A stretch of DNA of 54,124 nucleotides. Origin: an uncultured Bacteroidota bacterium (GTDB lineage Bacteria; Bacteroidota; Bacteroidia; Flavobacteriales; Flavobacteriaceae). A model generated the notes under the pieces. The model saw nothing but the letters and a program-made list of their open reading frames with translations. It was not told where the DNA came from and searched no databases. The DNA lies in the NCBI GenBank assembly GCA_902619855.1, contig CACNGE010000007.1, positions 1 through 54,124 of the forward strand. The letters run 5' to 3'. The stretch's first letter is position 1; every line of letters starts with the position of its first letter. Both the position numbers and the translations under genes were made by a program. This document shows, one piece after another, positions 8,942 through 17,217 of this stretch.

Positions 8942-9661
8942 ATGAAAACCGTTTTTCATCCATCTGACGCAAGGGGCTATGCCAATCATGGCTGGCTGGA
9001 AGCACGCCACAGTTTTAGTTTTGCGAGTTGGTATGAACCCGATCGTCTTCATTTTGGAGCATTGAGAGTGCTCAATGATGATATAATAAAAGGGGGAATG
9101 GGCTTTGGAACCCATCCACATGACAATATGGAAATTGTGACCATCCCACTCAAAGGCGATTTGGAACACAAAGACTCGATGGGTAATTCGGAAGTGATTC
9201 GTGAAGGTGATATTCAGGTGATGAGCGCAGGGACAGGTGTACTACATTCGGAGTACAACAATAGTCCAGACAAAGAAATCAATTTATTTCAGTTGTGGCT
9301 GTTTCCCAACAAACGAAACGTTACACCTCGTTATGACCAGCTGCCGATTCGCAGCCTGCACCGAAAGAATGAATTTTTTCAAATCCTGTCTCCCTTTGCC
9401 GATGATGAGGGGGTTTGGATTCATCAAGATGCATGGATGCACATGCTCGATGCCGATCAAGGCCAATCCTTTGATTATGCTTTGCAAAGCCCTGAACACG
9501 GGGTGTATTTGATTGTCATTGAAGGAGAAGTGGAGGTTGGTCACCAAACCCTTTCTCGACGAGATGCCATAGGGGTTTGGGAAACAGATAAGCTTACGAT
9601 CAAAACTAAAACCCACGCCGAACTCCTGGTTGTGCAAGTACCCATGCTTCAACTTAGCTAA
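8942..9661 (+). CDS. Pirin family cupin protein
   Basis: From the ATG at 8942 the product is 239 residues. It carries the pirin signature RHSFSFASWYEP (22-33) and the metal-binding residues His58 and His60 (GTHPHDNMEIVT), His102 and Glu104 (LHSEYN). Two cupin barrels are expected, with iron in the N-terminal one. Pirins include quercetin 2,3-dioxygenases and redox-linked regulators; the exact role here is unknown. A start 27 bases earlier would overlap crtI and adds a non-conserved stretch, so 8942 is preferred. It starts 13 bases after the crtI stop, so co-transcription is likely. Confidence 0.88.
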   Translation: MKTVFHPSDARGYANHGWLEARHSFSFASWYEPDRLHFGALRVLNDDIIKGGMGFGTHPHDNMEIVTIPLKGDLEHKDSMGNSEVIREGDIQVMSAGTGVLHSEYNNSPDKEINLFQLWLFPNKRNVTPRYDQLPIRSLHRKNEFFQILSPFADDEGVWIHQDAWMHMLDADQGQSFDYALQSPEHGVYLIVIEGEVEVGHQTLSRRDAIGVWETDKLTIKTKTHAELLVVQVPMLQLS

Positions 9662-9695
9662 ACCATTGTTGTAGAACAGCACCAAATTTTTAAGG

Positions 9696-10379
9696 ATGAA
9701 ACAAATTGCCCATATTGAAGGAATGACCTGTGAAGGATGTGTCGCCTCTGTCGAGCATGCCATTGCGCAACTTCCCAATGTACATCTTGTGTCAGCCAAC
9801 CTTAAAACAGGCACTGTGGAGGTTCACTATCAGCAGTCTTTTGATGTGAATGAAATCGAGGCTGTCTTGCCACTCAAGTATGCACTGGTGGAAGACATTA
9901 CAACTGCACCTTCAAAAGCCAAACAACTTTACCCTTTGGGATTGATTTTTTTATTTTTGATTGGAGGAACACTAATCATCCACTACCCAACATTTGTAAT
10001 CAGAGACGTTTTGCCCAACTTTATGGGTCTTTTTTTTGTGACCTTTTCGTTTTTTAAATACTTAGATCTCAGAGGATTTCAAAGCAGTTTTCGACGATAT
10101 GACCCTCTTGCCAAGGCGATTCCTTTTTACGCTTGGCTGTATCCATTTTTGGAACTGTCATTAGGAGTTCTGTTATTGATTCGTTTGGAACTTCAATTGG
10201 CATTATGGCTGACTGTAGCGGTATTAGGGATCACCACCATAGGAGTCGTTAAGTCGTTGTTGTCCAAAAAGGAGATAGAGTGTGCGTGTTTGGGATCTGT
10301 GCTCAAACTCCCCATGACAGAAGCCACACTTATCGAAAATGCACTGATGATTGCAATGGCTGTTTGGATGCTCTTATAA
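9696..10379 (+). CDS. HMA heavy-metal-binding domain fused to a MauE/DoxX-like membrane protein
   Basis: The 227-residue protein starts with a cytoplasmic heavy-metal-associated domain (about 1-70) with the metal motif MTCEGC at 10-15. Four to five transmembrane helices follow (about 78-227) in the style of MauE/DoxX redox-associated proteins, with a Cys pair in the CACLG motif near the C-terminus. Such fusions are common in Bacteroidota and are often near copper or thiol genes, but the function is not established. It follows the pirin gene by 34 bases in the same direction. Its stop codon abuts the converging FMN reductase stop; the last sense codon TTA is the reverse complement of that stop. 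Confidence 0.75.
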   Translation: MKQIAHIEGMTCEGCVASVEHAIAQLPNVHLVSANLKTGTVEVHYQQSFDVNEIEAVLPLKYALVEDITTAPSKAKQLYPLGLIFLFLIGGTLIIHYPTFVIRDVLPNFMGLFFVTFSFFKYLDLRGFQSSFRRYDPLAKAIPFYAWLYPFLELSLGVLLLIRLELQLALWLTVAVLGITTIGVVKSLLSKKEIECACLGSVLKLPMTEATLIENALMIAMAVWMLL

Positions 10380-10907
10380 CTGCTTGACAAAAACTGCCAA
10401 TGCATTTTGGAATTGCGTTTTCAAAGCATCGTCATTGATTCCTTGATGTTCGTCAAATGTTTTTGAAAAATAAGGAAGAGAAAAATGAGGAATATCAAAA
10501 GGGTTTTTTCTAGCGATTCTATTGTGGGCTTGTTCCAAAACAGTTTTCCCACCTCTTTCTCCATTACTGGTTGCCAACAAAAACATTGGTTTGCTGTACC
10601 AAATATCACCTGAAAATCGAGAAATCCAATCAAAGATATTTTTAAACGCAGCTGCATAGGAACTATTGTGCTCGGCAAAGGAGATGATGATACCATCTGT
10701 GTCAGTCAGCAATTGTTTTAAATCGTATGCAAGGTCTGGAAAGCCATTATTGTTTTGTCGATCGACACTAAAGATGGACATCTCATAGTCATTGAGATCG
10801 AGGACAGTTACTTGGGCATTTGGCACACAAGAAGCTGCATAAGTTGCCAGTTTTTTGTTGATGGAATGGATCGATGAACTCGCTCCAAAGGCAATAATCT
10901 TTTTCAT
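10374..10907 (-). CDS. NADPH-dependent FMN reductase family protein
   Basis: From the ATG at 10907 the product is 177 residues, normal for this flavodoxin-fold family. It starts IIAFGASSS, the phosphate-binding loop for FMN, and has the middle block IISFAEHNSSYAAAFKNIFDW typical of the NADPH-dependent FMN reductases (the canonical P-E-Y is replaced by A-E-H). It then has KPMFLLATSNGERGG. It probably reduces FMN or quinone-like substrates in the cytoplasm. The longer frame starts at a TTG with no family match. It is the only minus-strand gene in the carotenoid region. Confidence 0.82.
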   Translation of the reverse strand: MKKIIAFGASSSIHSINKKLATYAASCVPNAQVTVLDLNDYEMSIFSVDRQNNNGFPDLAYDLKQLLTDTDGIIISFAEHNSSYAAAFKNIFDWISRFSGDIWYSKPMFLLATSNGERGGKTVLEQAHNRIARKNPFDIPHFSLPYFSKTFDEHQGINDDALKTQFQNALAVFVKQL

Positions 10908-10984
10908 GGGTTGCAAATTACAAATTCTATATGTTTTTTAAAACCAAAAAATAAGTGCTACCAAAGCAGATAAATGATATCTTT

Positions 10985-11662
10985 ATGCTGATGAGACAAG
11001 CCGTTTTCCTTCATTTTTTTTCATACAGCAAGCATCGTTTTTGGGCATTTACCCAGATGCAACGCGCCCATACTGGTTTGCAACAGTGCAAGGGTTTACA
11101 GTTTTATAAGATGTTGGGAACAGGCGCAGGGGCTGGGTTTAGCTTACGCCCCGACTTCTCGACCTATGCATTGCTGACTGTTTGGGACAATGAGCAGCGC
11201 AAAGAAAAAGCCTTTGATAAAGCAGCTGTTTTGCAGGCCTTTTTCGATCGATCTGCAGAACAGCGGATCTATTCTCTACGTCCCATACACACCCACGGCA
11301 ACTGGAGTGGTCAGTCGCCATTTGAGGTACAAAAACCTTTGGGGAATAAACCCATTGGGGTTATCACACGCGCAACCTTAAACCCCTCTCGACTGCTTGA
11401 CTTTTGGCACCATGTGCCACAAGCATCTCGCGCCATAAAACAAGCCAAAGGTGTAGGTTTTTTTAAAGGCATAGGCGAGTGGCCGTTTGTACAACAAGCG
11501 ACTTTTAGCATATGGGAAAGCGCCGAAGCGATTCGTACTTTTGCATATGAGTCACAAGCACACGCTTCGATTGTCAAAAAGACAAGAGAACGCAAATGGT
11601 ATAAAGAAGATATGTTTAATCGATTTGAAATCATCAGCGAAACAATCAATCCAGCCACATGA
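10985..11662 (+). CDS. CrtA-like carotenoid (spheroidene-type) monooxygenase
   Basis: From the ATG at 10985 the product is 225 residues and resembles the CrtA family. Members introduce keto groups at C-2 of acyclic or psi-end carotenoids. Family-like features are the N-terminal LHFFSY strand, GTGAGAGFSLRPDFSTYALLTVW, and the C-terminal GFFKGIGEWP, QATFSIWES, and TRERKWYKEDMFNRF. The frame extends to a GTG at 10955, but the ATG at 10985 (or 10991) matches the family start. It overlaps the CrtD-like gene by ATGA (11659-11662), so the two should be translationally coupled and act in one pathway. Substrate and product are inferred. Confidence 0.7.
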   Translation: MLMRQAVFLHFFSYSKHRFWAFTQMQRAHTGLQQCKGLQFYKMLGTGAGAGFSLRPDFSTYALLTVWDNEQRKEKAFDKAAVLQAFFDRSAEQRIYSLRPIHTHGNWSGQSPFEVQKPLGNKPIGVITRATLNPSRLLDFWHHVPQASRAIKQAKGVGFFKGIGEWPFVQQATFSIWESAEAIRTFAYESQAHASIVKKTRERKWYKEDMFNRFEIISETINPAT

Positions 11663-13128
11663 GCAATAAGGTAATCATCATCGGTTCTGGCATTGCAGGC
11701 ATTGCTACTTCTATTCGTTTGGCATGTCAGGGATATGATGTATCGGTTTTTGAAAAAAACGAACATCCAGGAGGTAAACTATCCTCTTTTACGCTGGGCG
11801 ATTATCGATTTGACTTTGGCCCCTCGTTGTTTACGATGCCTCATTTTGTCGATGAGCTTTTTACACTTGCTGGCGAAAATCCTCGTGATCATTTTCAATA
11901 CAAGCGCAAAGAAATTGGGTGTAAATACTACTGGGAAGATGGCGTTAGACTCAATGCCTATGGCGATAACAACCGTTTTTTGGAGGAAGTTGATAATACC
12001 CTCGGTGTGCCAAAACATCAATTACAAAACTATTTGGAACAAGCCCAAAAAAAATACAACCGAACGGTTTCTATTTTTTTAGAAAAATCATTACACAAAC
12101 TGGACACATACCTTAACAAAACCACTGTGAAAGGGATACTTCATTTATTTTCGTACGAACTCGAAACCACCCTGCACAAAGTCAATACGCGTCGGTTGCA
12201 AGAACCTCATTTGGTGCAGTTCTATGATCGATTTGCGACCTACAACGGCTCCAACCCCTACCAAACACCAGGAATGATGACACTGATCCAGCATCTCGAA
12301 CAGCACTATGGCACCTTTGTTCCCGAAAAAGGAATGGTTGACGTCACCAACAGTTTGGTTGCTCTTGCCAAACGCAAGGGGGTGCAATTTCACCTCAACA
12401 CTGCTGTGGAGGAAATTGTTATTGAACGTCAGCTTGCCACTGGCATACGAGTTAATGGGACAATACGCAAGGCTGATGTGGTGGTGTCCAATATGGACGT
12501 GGTGCCTACCTATCGACATTTGATGCCCACGCAAAAAGCACCTGAGAAAAGTTTACAGCAAGAGCGATCGAGCTCGGCAGTGATTTTTTATTGGGGGATC
12601 GACAGATCATTTCCCGACTTGGATTTACACAACATCTTCTTTTCCGACAATTATCAAGCAGAGTTTGACGCCATATTTAGGGATAAAACCCTTTTTGACG
12701 ACCCAACAGTCTATGTCAATATCACTTCCAAAGATGTGCATGGCGATGCCCCCGCAGGCAAAGAAAATTGGTTTGTGATGGTCAACGCACCCCACGACAC
12801 AGGTCAGGACTGGGATGCCCTATCCAAAACACTCAAAAAGCAGGTATTGGACAAACTCAATCGTAATCTTACTGTTGACTTAGCCAATCACATTGAGGAA
12901 GAGTGGGTACTGACTCCACCTTTAATTGCAGACAAGACAGCGTCGTTTACAGGGGCTTTATATGGCGCAGCGAGTAACAATCGCATGGCTGCCTTTTTGC
13001 GCCATCCCAATTTTTCACGTCATATTTCAGGCCTTTATTTTTGTGGCGGGAGTGTTCATCCAGGGGGTGGAATTCCCTTGTGTTTGCTCTCTGCCAAAAT
13101 TGTCGCCGACCTAGTGAAAACGGCTTAA
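11659..13128 (+). CDS. crtD: CrtD-like hydroxycarotenoid 3,4-desaturase (CrtI superfamily)
   Basis: The 489-residue flavoenzyme has an FAD motif IIGSGIAGIATSIRLACQG with SVFEKNEHPGGK near the start and the family C-terminus LYFCGGSVHPGGGIPL. The S-V-H-P-G-G-G-I-P form, against VPGPGVPP in the CrtI upstream, is typical of CrtD rather than true phytoene desaturases. CrtD acts on 1-hydroxy carotenoids made by CrtC or CruF hydratases, and a cruF-like gene follows. The overlap with the crtA-like gene marks an operon. Substrate assignment is from family and context, not proven. Confidence 0.78.
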   Translation: MSNKVIIIGSGIAGIATSIRLACQGYDVSVFEKNEHPGGKLSSFTLGDYRFDFGPSLFTMPHFVDELFTLAGENPRDHFQYKRKEIGCKYYWEDGVRLNAYGDNNRFLEEVDNTLGVPKHQLQNYLEQAQKKYNRTVSIFLEKSLHKLDTYLNKTTVKGILHLFSYELETTLHKVNTRRLQEPHLVQFYDRFATYNGSNPYQTPGMMTLIQHLEQHYGTFVPEKGMVDVTNSLVALAKRKGVQFHLNTAVEEIVIERQLATGIRVNGTIRKADVVVSNMDVVPTYRHLMPTQKAPEKSLQQERSSSAVIFYWGIDRSFPDLDLHNIFFSDNYQAEFDAIFRDKTLFDDPTVYVNITSKDVHGDAPAGKENWFVMVNAPHDTGQDWDALSKTLKKQVLDKLNRNLTVDLANHIEEEWVLTPPLIADKTASFTGALYGAASNNRMAAFLRHPNFSRHISGLYFCGGSVHPGGGIPLCLLSAKIVADLVKTA

Positions 13129-13163
13129 GGAAATAGTTTTTACCCTTTTATTTTTCTATTTTT

Positions 13164-13314
13164 TTACAGTCGATAAATTATAGCACAACCCAACAGATAA
13201 GCAGTAATATTCTGCAAGCCAATTTTAATTTAGATGTTAGCCATCTCCAAAGGAGTTTATCTTTCAAAGGTGAATGCTGGCAACAAAGAAGCAACGCTTA
13301 AACTAGCAAAGTAA
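13164..13314 (+). pseudogene. Decayed remnant of a T9SS C-terminal sorting domain
   Basis: Two overlapping frames together read as the tail of a T9SS cargo protein. The first frame (13164 to about 13247) ends ...NFNLDVSHL. The second (13234-13314) continues SKGVYLSKVNAGNKEAT and ends LKLAK-stop. LDVS-L followed by GVYL-KV-AGN and a basic end is the classic last part of the sorting domain. A single lost base near 13245 explains the break. No upstream coding body remains, so this is a fossil between crtD and the cruF-like gene. It could also be chance similarity, but the match is long and ordered. Confidence 0.55.
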
Positions 13315-13366
13315 ATTCAGCCAATCAACAACCAAAAGAAATAGCCCTCTAAACGCTGGGTTTTTT

Positions 13367-13393
13367 TTGTCCAGTTGCAAAGATGTATTTTTG
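13367..13393 (+). promoter_or_regulatory. Predicted promoter of the cruF-like gene
   Basis: A TTG element (13367-13369) lies 16 bases before TATTTTTG (13386-13393), which matches the TAnnTTTG -7 box. The implied transcription start near 13400 lies downstream of the ATG at 13383, so it supports the later ATG at 13416 as the real start. Confidence 0.5.
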
Positions 13394-13415
13394 CAGGGCA
13401 AACATTGCCAAACGT

Positions 13416-14069
13416 ATGTCTATCGCACGGTTGTTAATACCAAAAGAACGCACCACACAAATCTCTGTGGCAATGATTTGGTTGTTTCATATCAGTGGTG
13501 CTTTGGGGATACTGTATGGCAATAGAGAGTTCTTTTTACAAACCACACCCATCAATTTGTTTTTTACGCTTGTATTGTTGTTTGTCAACCTCAAAAACCC
13601 TGACCATCGTATGGCTAGAGCTGCGATTTTGGCCTTTACATTAGGGATGTTGGTCGAGATCTTGGGGGTTAACTATGGATTGATTTTTGGCAGTTATTCC
13701 TATGGCGAAAACCTAGGGGTTAAAATCCTTGGCGTTCCAGTGCTCATTGGCGCCAATTGGGTGATGCTGAGTTTTATCACAGGCGCAATGGGAGATGCTT
13801 TGTTTAGAAACAATAAACTATTGGCTGCTATTTCTGGTGCTGTTTTGATGGTCCTTATTGACTTGGTGATTGAGCCCGTTGCACCCATTTTTGATTATTG
13901 GACCTTTAGCGATCATGTTGCACCCCTCTCAAATTACATCGGTTGGTTTTTGGTTGCCTTGCCCATACAGTTGGGCGTACAATTCTGGATTCGCGAAAAA
14001 GAATACACCTTTTCAGCACATCTTGTGCTGGTTCACTTTTTATTTTTTGGGGTATTTGCACTGCAATAG
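13416..14069 (+). CDS. cruF: CruF-like carotenoid 1,2-hydratase (DUF422 membrane protein)
   Basis: From the ATG at 13416 the product is 217 residues with about seven hydrophobic segments, matching the carotenoid-biosynthesis DUF422 family that includes CruF. CruF adds water across the 1,2 double bond of psi-end carotenoids to give a 1-hydroxy group, which CrtD then uses for 3,4-desaturation. Visible family features are WLFHISGALGI, TPINLFF, EILGVNYGLIFGSYSYG and the acidic-aromatic DLVIEPVAPIFDYW. A longer frame from 13383 lies upstream of the predicted transcription start and is unlikely. Its stop codon TAG overlaps the first bases of the tRNA gene. Confidence 0.75.
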   Translation: MSIARLLIPKERTTQISVAMIWLFHISGALGILYGNREFFLQTTPINLFFTLVLLFVNLKNPDHRMARAAILAFTLGMLVEILGVNYGLIFGSYSYGENLGVKILGVPVLIGANWVMLSFITGAMGDALFRNNKLLAAISGAVLMVLIDLVIEPVAPIFDYWTFSDHVAPLSNYIGWFLVALPIQLGVQFWIREKEYTFSAHLVLVHFLFFGVFALQ

Positions 14070-14138
14070 CCCCGTAGTTCACGGATAGAATAGAAGTTTC
14101 CTAAACTTTAGATCAAGGTTCGATTCCTGGCGGGGTTA
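14068..14138 (+). tRNA. tRNA-Arg (anticodon CCT)
   Basis: The 71 bases fold as a cloverleaf. The acceptor stem AGCCCCG pairs with CGGGGTT, with one G-T pair. The D stem is GTTC/GAAT with a short GG-containing loop, and the anticodon stem GAAGT/ACTTT has loop TTCCTAA, giving anticodon CCT that reads AGG. The T loop is TTCGATT with a stem carrying one A-G mismatch, and the discriminator is A. No CCA is encoded. The first two bases fall inside the TAG stop of the cruF-like gene. Confidence 0.88.
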
Positions 14139-14144
14139 CACACC

Positions 14145-14181
14145 GGGACAAATTTTGTTTTTGAGATTTGTCCCTTTTTTT
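14145..14181 (+). terminator. Rho-independent terminator after tRNA-Arg
   Basis: GGGACAAAT (14145-14153) pairs perfectly with ATTTGTCCC (14166-14174), loop 12 bases, followed by a run of seven T. It probably ends transcription from cruF and the tRNA and marks the border of the accessory region. Confidence 0.8.
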
Positions 14182-14201
14182 ATTTTTTCGATTTACTCTG
14201 T

Positions 14202-14218
14202 CAAAATGGGCCATTTTG
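14202..14218. repeat. 17-bp palindrome between the tRNA terminator and the regulator gene
   Basis: CAAAATGG (14202-14209) and CCATTTTG (14211-14218) form a perfect inverted repeat around one central G. It lies downstream of the 3' end of the minus-strand regulator gene. The form suits a binding site for a dimeric protein, but no partner can be named. Nothing else is evident in 14182-14402 beyond AT-rich sequence. Confidence 0.3.
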
Positions 14219-14402
14219 TGTAAAATAGGGTTAATATCAGCCGTTCGAATTTTTTTCTTTTAAAATTGAAAATTTTCTGGAAAAATCGAACCAATAAATC
14301 GTCATTTAAATTCTAAATCGATTTTAAGTTATTGGTTTTCAATATTTTACATTGATATTGCCTATATTTATACAAATCAAAAACTTACTTTTTTAAAAAC
14401 CA

Positions 14403-16037
14403 TTATTCTTTTATACCAAACCTTCTGATTAAATAACTTTGTGAGTATCCCGTTTTCTCAACGATTTCTTTTAAATGCTTATCTTTTTTAATTAACTGAG
14501 CTGCAATTTTTTGTCTTTGTTCGGATATATATTTACCTGGCTTAAATTCATTGTTTAGCTGGTATAATTGATTATAATCTAGGTTGAACTTTTCGGTTAT
14601 TAAATTTATTGTAATTTCACTAATATTTCTGTCTATATAATCTTTTATTTCATCAACGAGATTCTTTTTAGCTGATTTTTTTTGGGTTCTGATAGAAATG
14701 TAGAGATAAGTGAGGATACCAATCAACACAAGACTCATAAAGAAAAGGATCATCCAGAAATTAATGGGTTTTGATTTGGTAGGTATACTTTGTAATGTTT
14801 TTTTGAAATTGAGATCGAAATTTTCAAAAGAATAAACACCATATAAACCTCCTATTTTGAGAGATTTATCGTCCAAATAAACAGAACCCTTGTTAAACTC
14901 TTCTACTAACACCCTTTTAAACAGTTTTTCATTGTATGTATCATAAATCGATAGACCATTATTTCCTGTCAACACTATATATCCATTAAACATTTCGATC
15001 GTGTGTTTTAGTTGATCAAGATTGATAACATCAACAATTTGATTTCTCTCAGAGTCAGTTGGATTATTAAATTCTATGGATAATTTATAAAGTTTTTTTT
15101 GTTCTGAAATTAGATAGTAGTGTAACCCCTTATTGACAATATCAATGATATTTTCACCCAACTGATCAAATGTTAACGTTGAAACTTCAAAAGTTTCTAA
15201 ATTCATCAGATTAATTGAATTCTTATATGCAAAAGAGAATCCAAACTCTTTAAATTCATAACCATTTCTAAAAATTTTTCTTATTGGAATTATTGGTGAG
15301 TTATTCGATTCATAAATTAATTTGAATCCATTGTTTTTTGTATTGTATAGATAGATGCCCTTACTTGATATTACAATAAATTGGCTTTCCGATAATTTAA
15401 AAATATTAGAAAATCTACCTAATTTCTGGTCATCTAGATTGTAATCATATATGAAATTTACTTCATCATTTATGATTTCAACCAAACCATCATAGCAAAT
15501 AAAAGTAACTTCGTCAAACTCTTTAATTTGACCATTAGTATAGGTTGGGTAATTAACCAAGTCTTTTCCTTTGAATATACCACTGTAACTGCCGATATAG
15601 TTTTTGGTAATTGAGCGAACACTTTCATATGGAGTAAAATTGTACCACAATTCACGAAATACAAAAAGTTTACCCCTAGAGATTATAAATAGATCTTTAT
15701 CCCTGATTAACAAGTCTGTAATACTATTTAAATATTCGTCTTGTAAAGGGACAAATGGAGGAGGATTTAAAAACTTAATATTTAACTCTTTCTTTTTTAA
15801 AGAGGAGTTGATGCTACCAGTTGTTAAATTATCAAATAATATTATATTATTTAATGGATCAATTTTATAAATACCTTTATCAGTGCCTAAAAATATATTT
15901 TCACCATCATCAACGACAGAATAATAATTTTTATCATCATACATTGAAATTAAAGTATATTTATTTTGGGCAAAATTTACTTCTGTATTTACTGAAAATA
16001 AGGTTATTAAAATAAATTTCCTTGATAGAATAGACAT
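14403..16037 (-). CDS. Membrane regulator: periplasmic propeller-like sensor with cytoplasmic AraC-type HTH
   Basis: The 544-residue protein has a signal sequence (about 1-23), then a long periplasmic region (about 25-420) of short beta repeats such as NIFLGTDKGIYKI, IVISSKGIYLY and IVLTGNNGLSIYDTY, typical of two-component-regulator propellers. One transmembrane helix follows (about 427-449). A degenerate AraC-type helix-turn-helix region closes it (about 465-544, ending LKEIVEKTGYSQSYLIRRFG). It has no histidine kinase or receiver, so the signal would pass directly from sensor to DNA. It is divergent from the surface-protein operon, with 67 bases between start codons, and is its likely regulator. 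The ligand is unknown. Confidence 0.75.
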   Translation of the reverse strand: MSILSRKFILITLFSVNTEVNFAQNKYTLISMYDDKNYYSVVDDGENIFLGTDKGIYKIDPLNNIILFDNLTTGSINSSLKKKELNIKFLNPPPFVPLQDEYLNSITDLLIRDKDLFIISRGKLFVFRELWYNFTPYESVRSITKNYIGSYSGIFKGKDLVNYPTYTNGQIKEFDEVTFICYDGLVEIINDEVNFIYDYNLDDQKLGRFSNIFKLSESQFIVISSKGIYLYNTKNNGFKLIYESNNSPIIPIRKIFRNGYEFKEFGFSFAYKNSINLMNLETFEVSTLTFDQLGENIIDIVNKGLHYYLISEQKKLYKLSIEFNNPTDSERNQIVDVINLDQLKHTIEMFNGYIVLTGNNGLSIYDTYNEKLFKRVLVEEFNKGSVYLDDKSLKIGGLYGVYSFENFDLNFKKTLQSIPTKSKPINFWMILFFMSLVLIGILTYLYISIRTQKKSAKKNLVDEIKDYIDRNISEITINLITEKFNLDYNQLYQLNNEFKPGKYISEQRQKIAAQLIKKDKHLKEIVEKTGYSQSYLIRRFGIKE

Positions 16038-16104
16038 TTTTTTTAAAAAAAATAAATTTAGTCAAAATGATTAAATTTTTGTCAATTTACGCTTTCTAAA
16101 TTAA

Positions 16105-17193
16105 ATGAAGAAAAAATATTATTTTTTTTGGGGCTTTCTTATAGTCTCAATACTTCTATTTATTTTTTCTTGCACGTCTGAAGACATCAGCAATGATGTA
16201 AGTGTAAATGGTAGAAGTGTTTATGCAGGAGGTTATTTTATTGATGGTGAAAATCAATACGCCAGTTACTGGGTAAATGGAAACAAAGTGATACTTGGCC
16301 AAGGGGAAATAACAGACATTTTGGTTAAAGACGGTATAGTATATGCAACAGGTTTTGATGAAAATTGGGATGCAGTCTATTGGGTTGATGGTGAAAAAAC
16401 CATTCTTCAAGGTAATGATACTTACTCATATTCTATTTTTGTTCGTTCTGGTGATGTCTATGTTTCAGGAAGTTTTGCAAACGGCTCATGTTATTGGAAA
16501 AATGGATCAAAGGTTAACTTAACAACAAATGCCGATTCAGAAGCGTTTGGAATTGTTGTTAATGAAAATGGTGGTGTAATCACTGGAGGTTATTACATGA
16601 ATAACCATCATGTTCTAGTACCAGCGCGTTGGAATGGAACAAAACGAGTTAATTTGTCAAAACCTCAGCACGGTGATGCAGAAATTTATGAGGTTAAATT
16701 AAAAGGGAACACCCCTGTATTCTTTGGAATGGCAATGAAGCCTAACAACATGGTTGGTTATGTGCCAACCGCATCATATTGGATCTCTGGCAATAGAACT
16801 GATTGTAGTAATGGTGGAACTTGGCGTGACAACATTTATGGAGGAGAAGGCAGAGGTGGATATGCTTCAGGAAATGATATTTATGTTGCCGGCAATATTC
16901 AGCACATTGGAACAGTTGATTCTGCTGGAAACCCAAATTCGGATGAACCTGGTATCACCCCACATTATTGGAAAAATGGACAAATATTTGATTTGCCAGG
17001 TGGCCCCGTTTTTGACAACTATTGGGTTGGTGGAGGTAGAGATATTATTGCAGAAGATGGTCAAATTATTGTTGGGGGTTGGGCTAGCTCATCATCTCAG
17101 GCACAAGTAGCCGCCACTTGGGTAAATGGTCAATTAATTTATTTAGAAGATAAAGACATATACTCTGTTATAAATTCTATTTCTATCGATTAA
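16105..17193 (+). CDS. Lipoprotein with repeated propeller-like motifs (AxYWxNG repeats)
   Basis: The 362-residue product has a lipoprotein signal (IFSCTS, Cys about 23). The remainder is made of repeats of about 40-45 residues following the pattern VYVAGxF..G...AxYWxNGxKVxL, for example VYAGGYFIDGENQYASYWVNG, VYVSGSFANGSCYWKNG and VGGWASSSSQAQVAATWVNG. The form suggests a beta-propeller facing the cell surface or periplasm. I recognise no enzyme motif. It is the first gene of the operon divergent from the propeller/AraC regulator and is a clear relative of the lipoprotein at 18945-20069, which shares the repeat and a GYYMNNH../GWYMDEHKI block. Confidence 0.7.
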   Translation: MKKKYYFFWGFLIVSILLFIFSCTSEDISNDVSVNGRSVYAGGYFIDGENQYASYWVNGNKVILGQGEITDILVKDGIVYATGFDENWDAVYWVDGEKTILQGNDTYSYSIFVRSGDVYVSGSFANGSCYWKNGSKVNLTTNADSEAFGIVVNENGGVITGGYYMNNHHVLVPARWNGTKRVNLSKPQHGDAEIYEVKLKGNTPVFFGMAMKPNNMVGYVPTASYWISGNRTDCSNGGTWRDNIYGGEGRGGYASGNDIYVAGNIQHIGTVDSAGNPNSDEPGITPHYWKNGQIFDLPGGPVFDNYWVGGGRDIIAEDGQIIVGGWASSSSQAQVAATWVNGQLIYLEDKDIYSVINSISID

Positions 17194-17217
17194 ATAAAAC
17201 TAAATAAACTTTAACAA

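Noticed and set aside
13383-13415. Earlier ATG as the start of the cruF-like gene
   Set aside because: It overlaps the predicted -7 box, and the extra 11 residues are not of membrane or family type.
14068-14138. tRNA-Arg as a proven island attachment site
   Set aside because: No integrase and no second copy of the tRNA 3' end is visible in the window.
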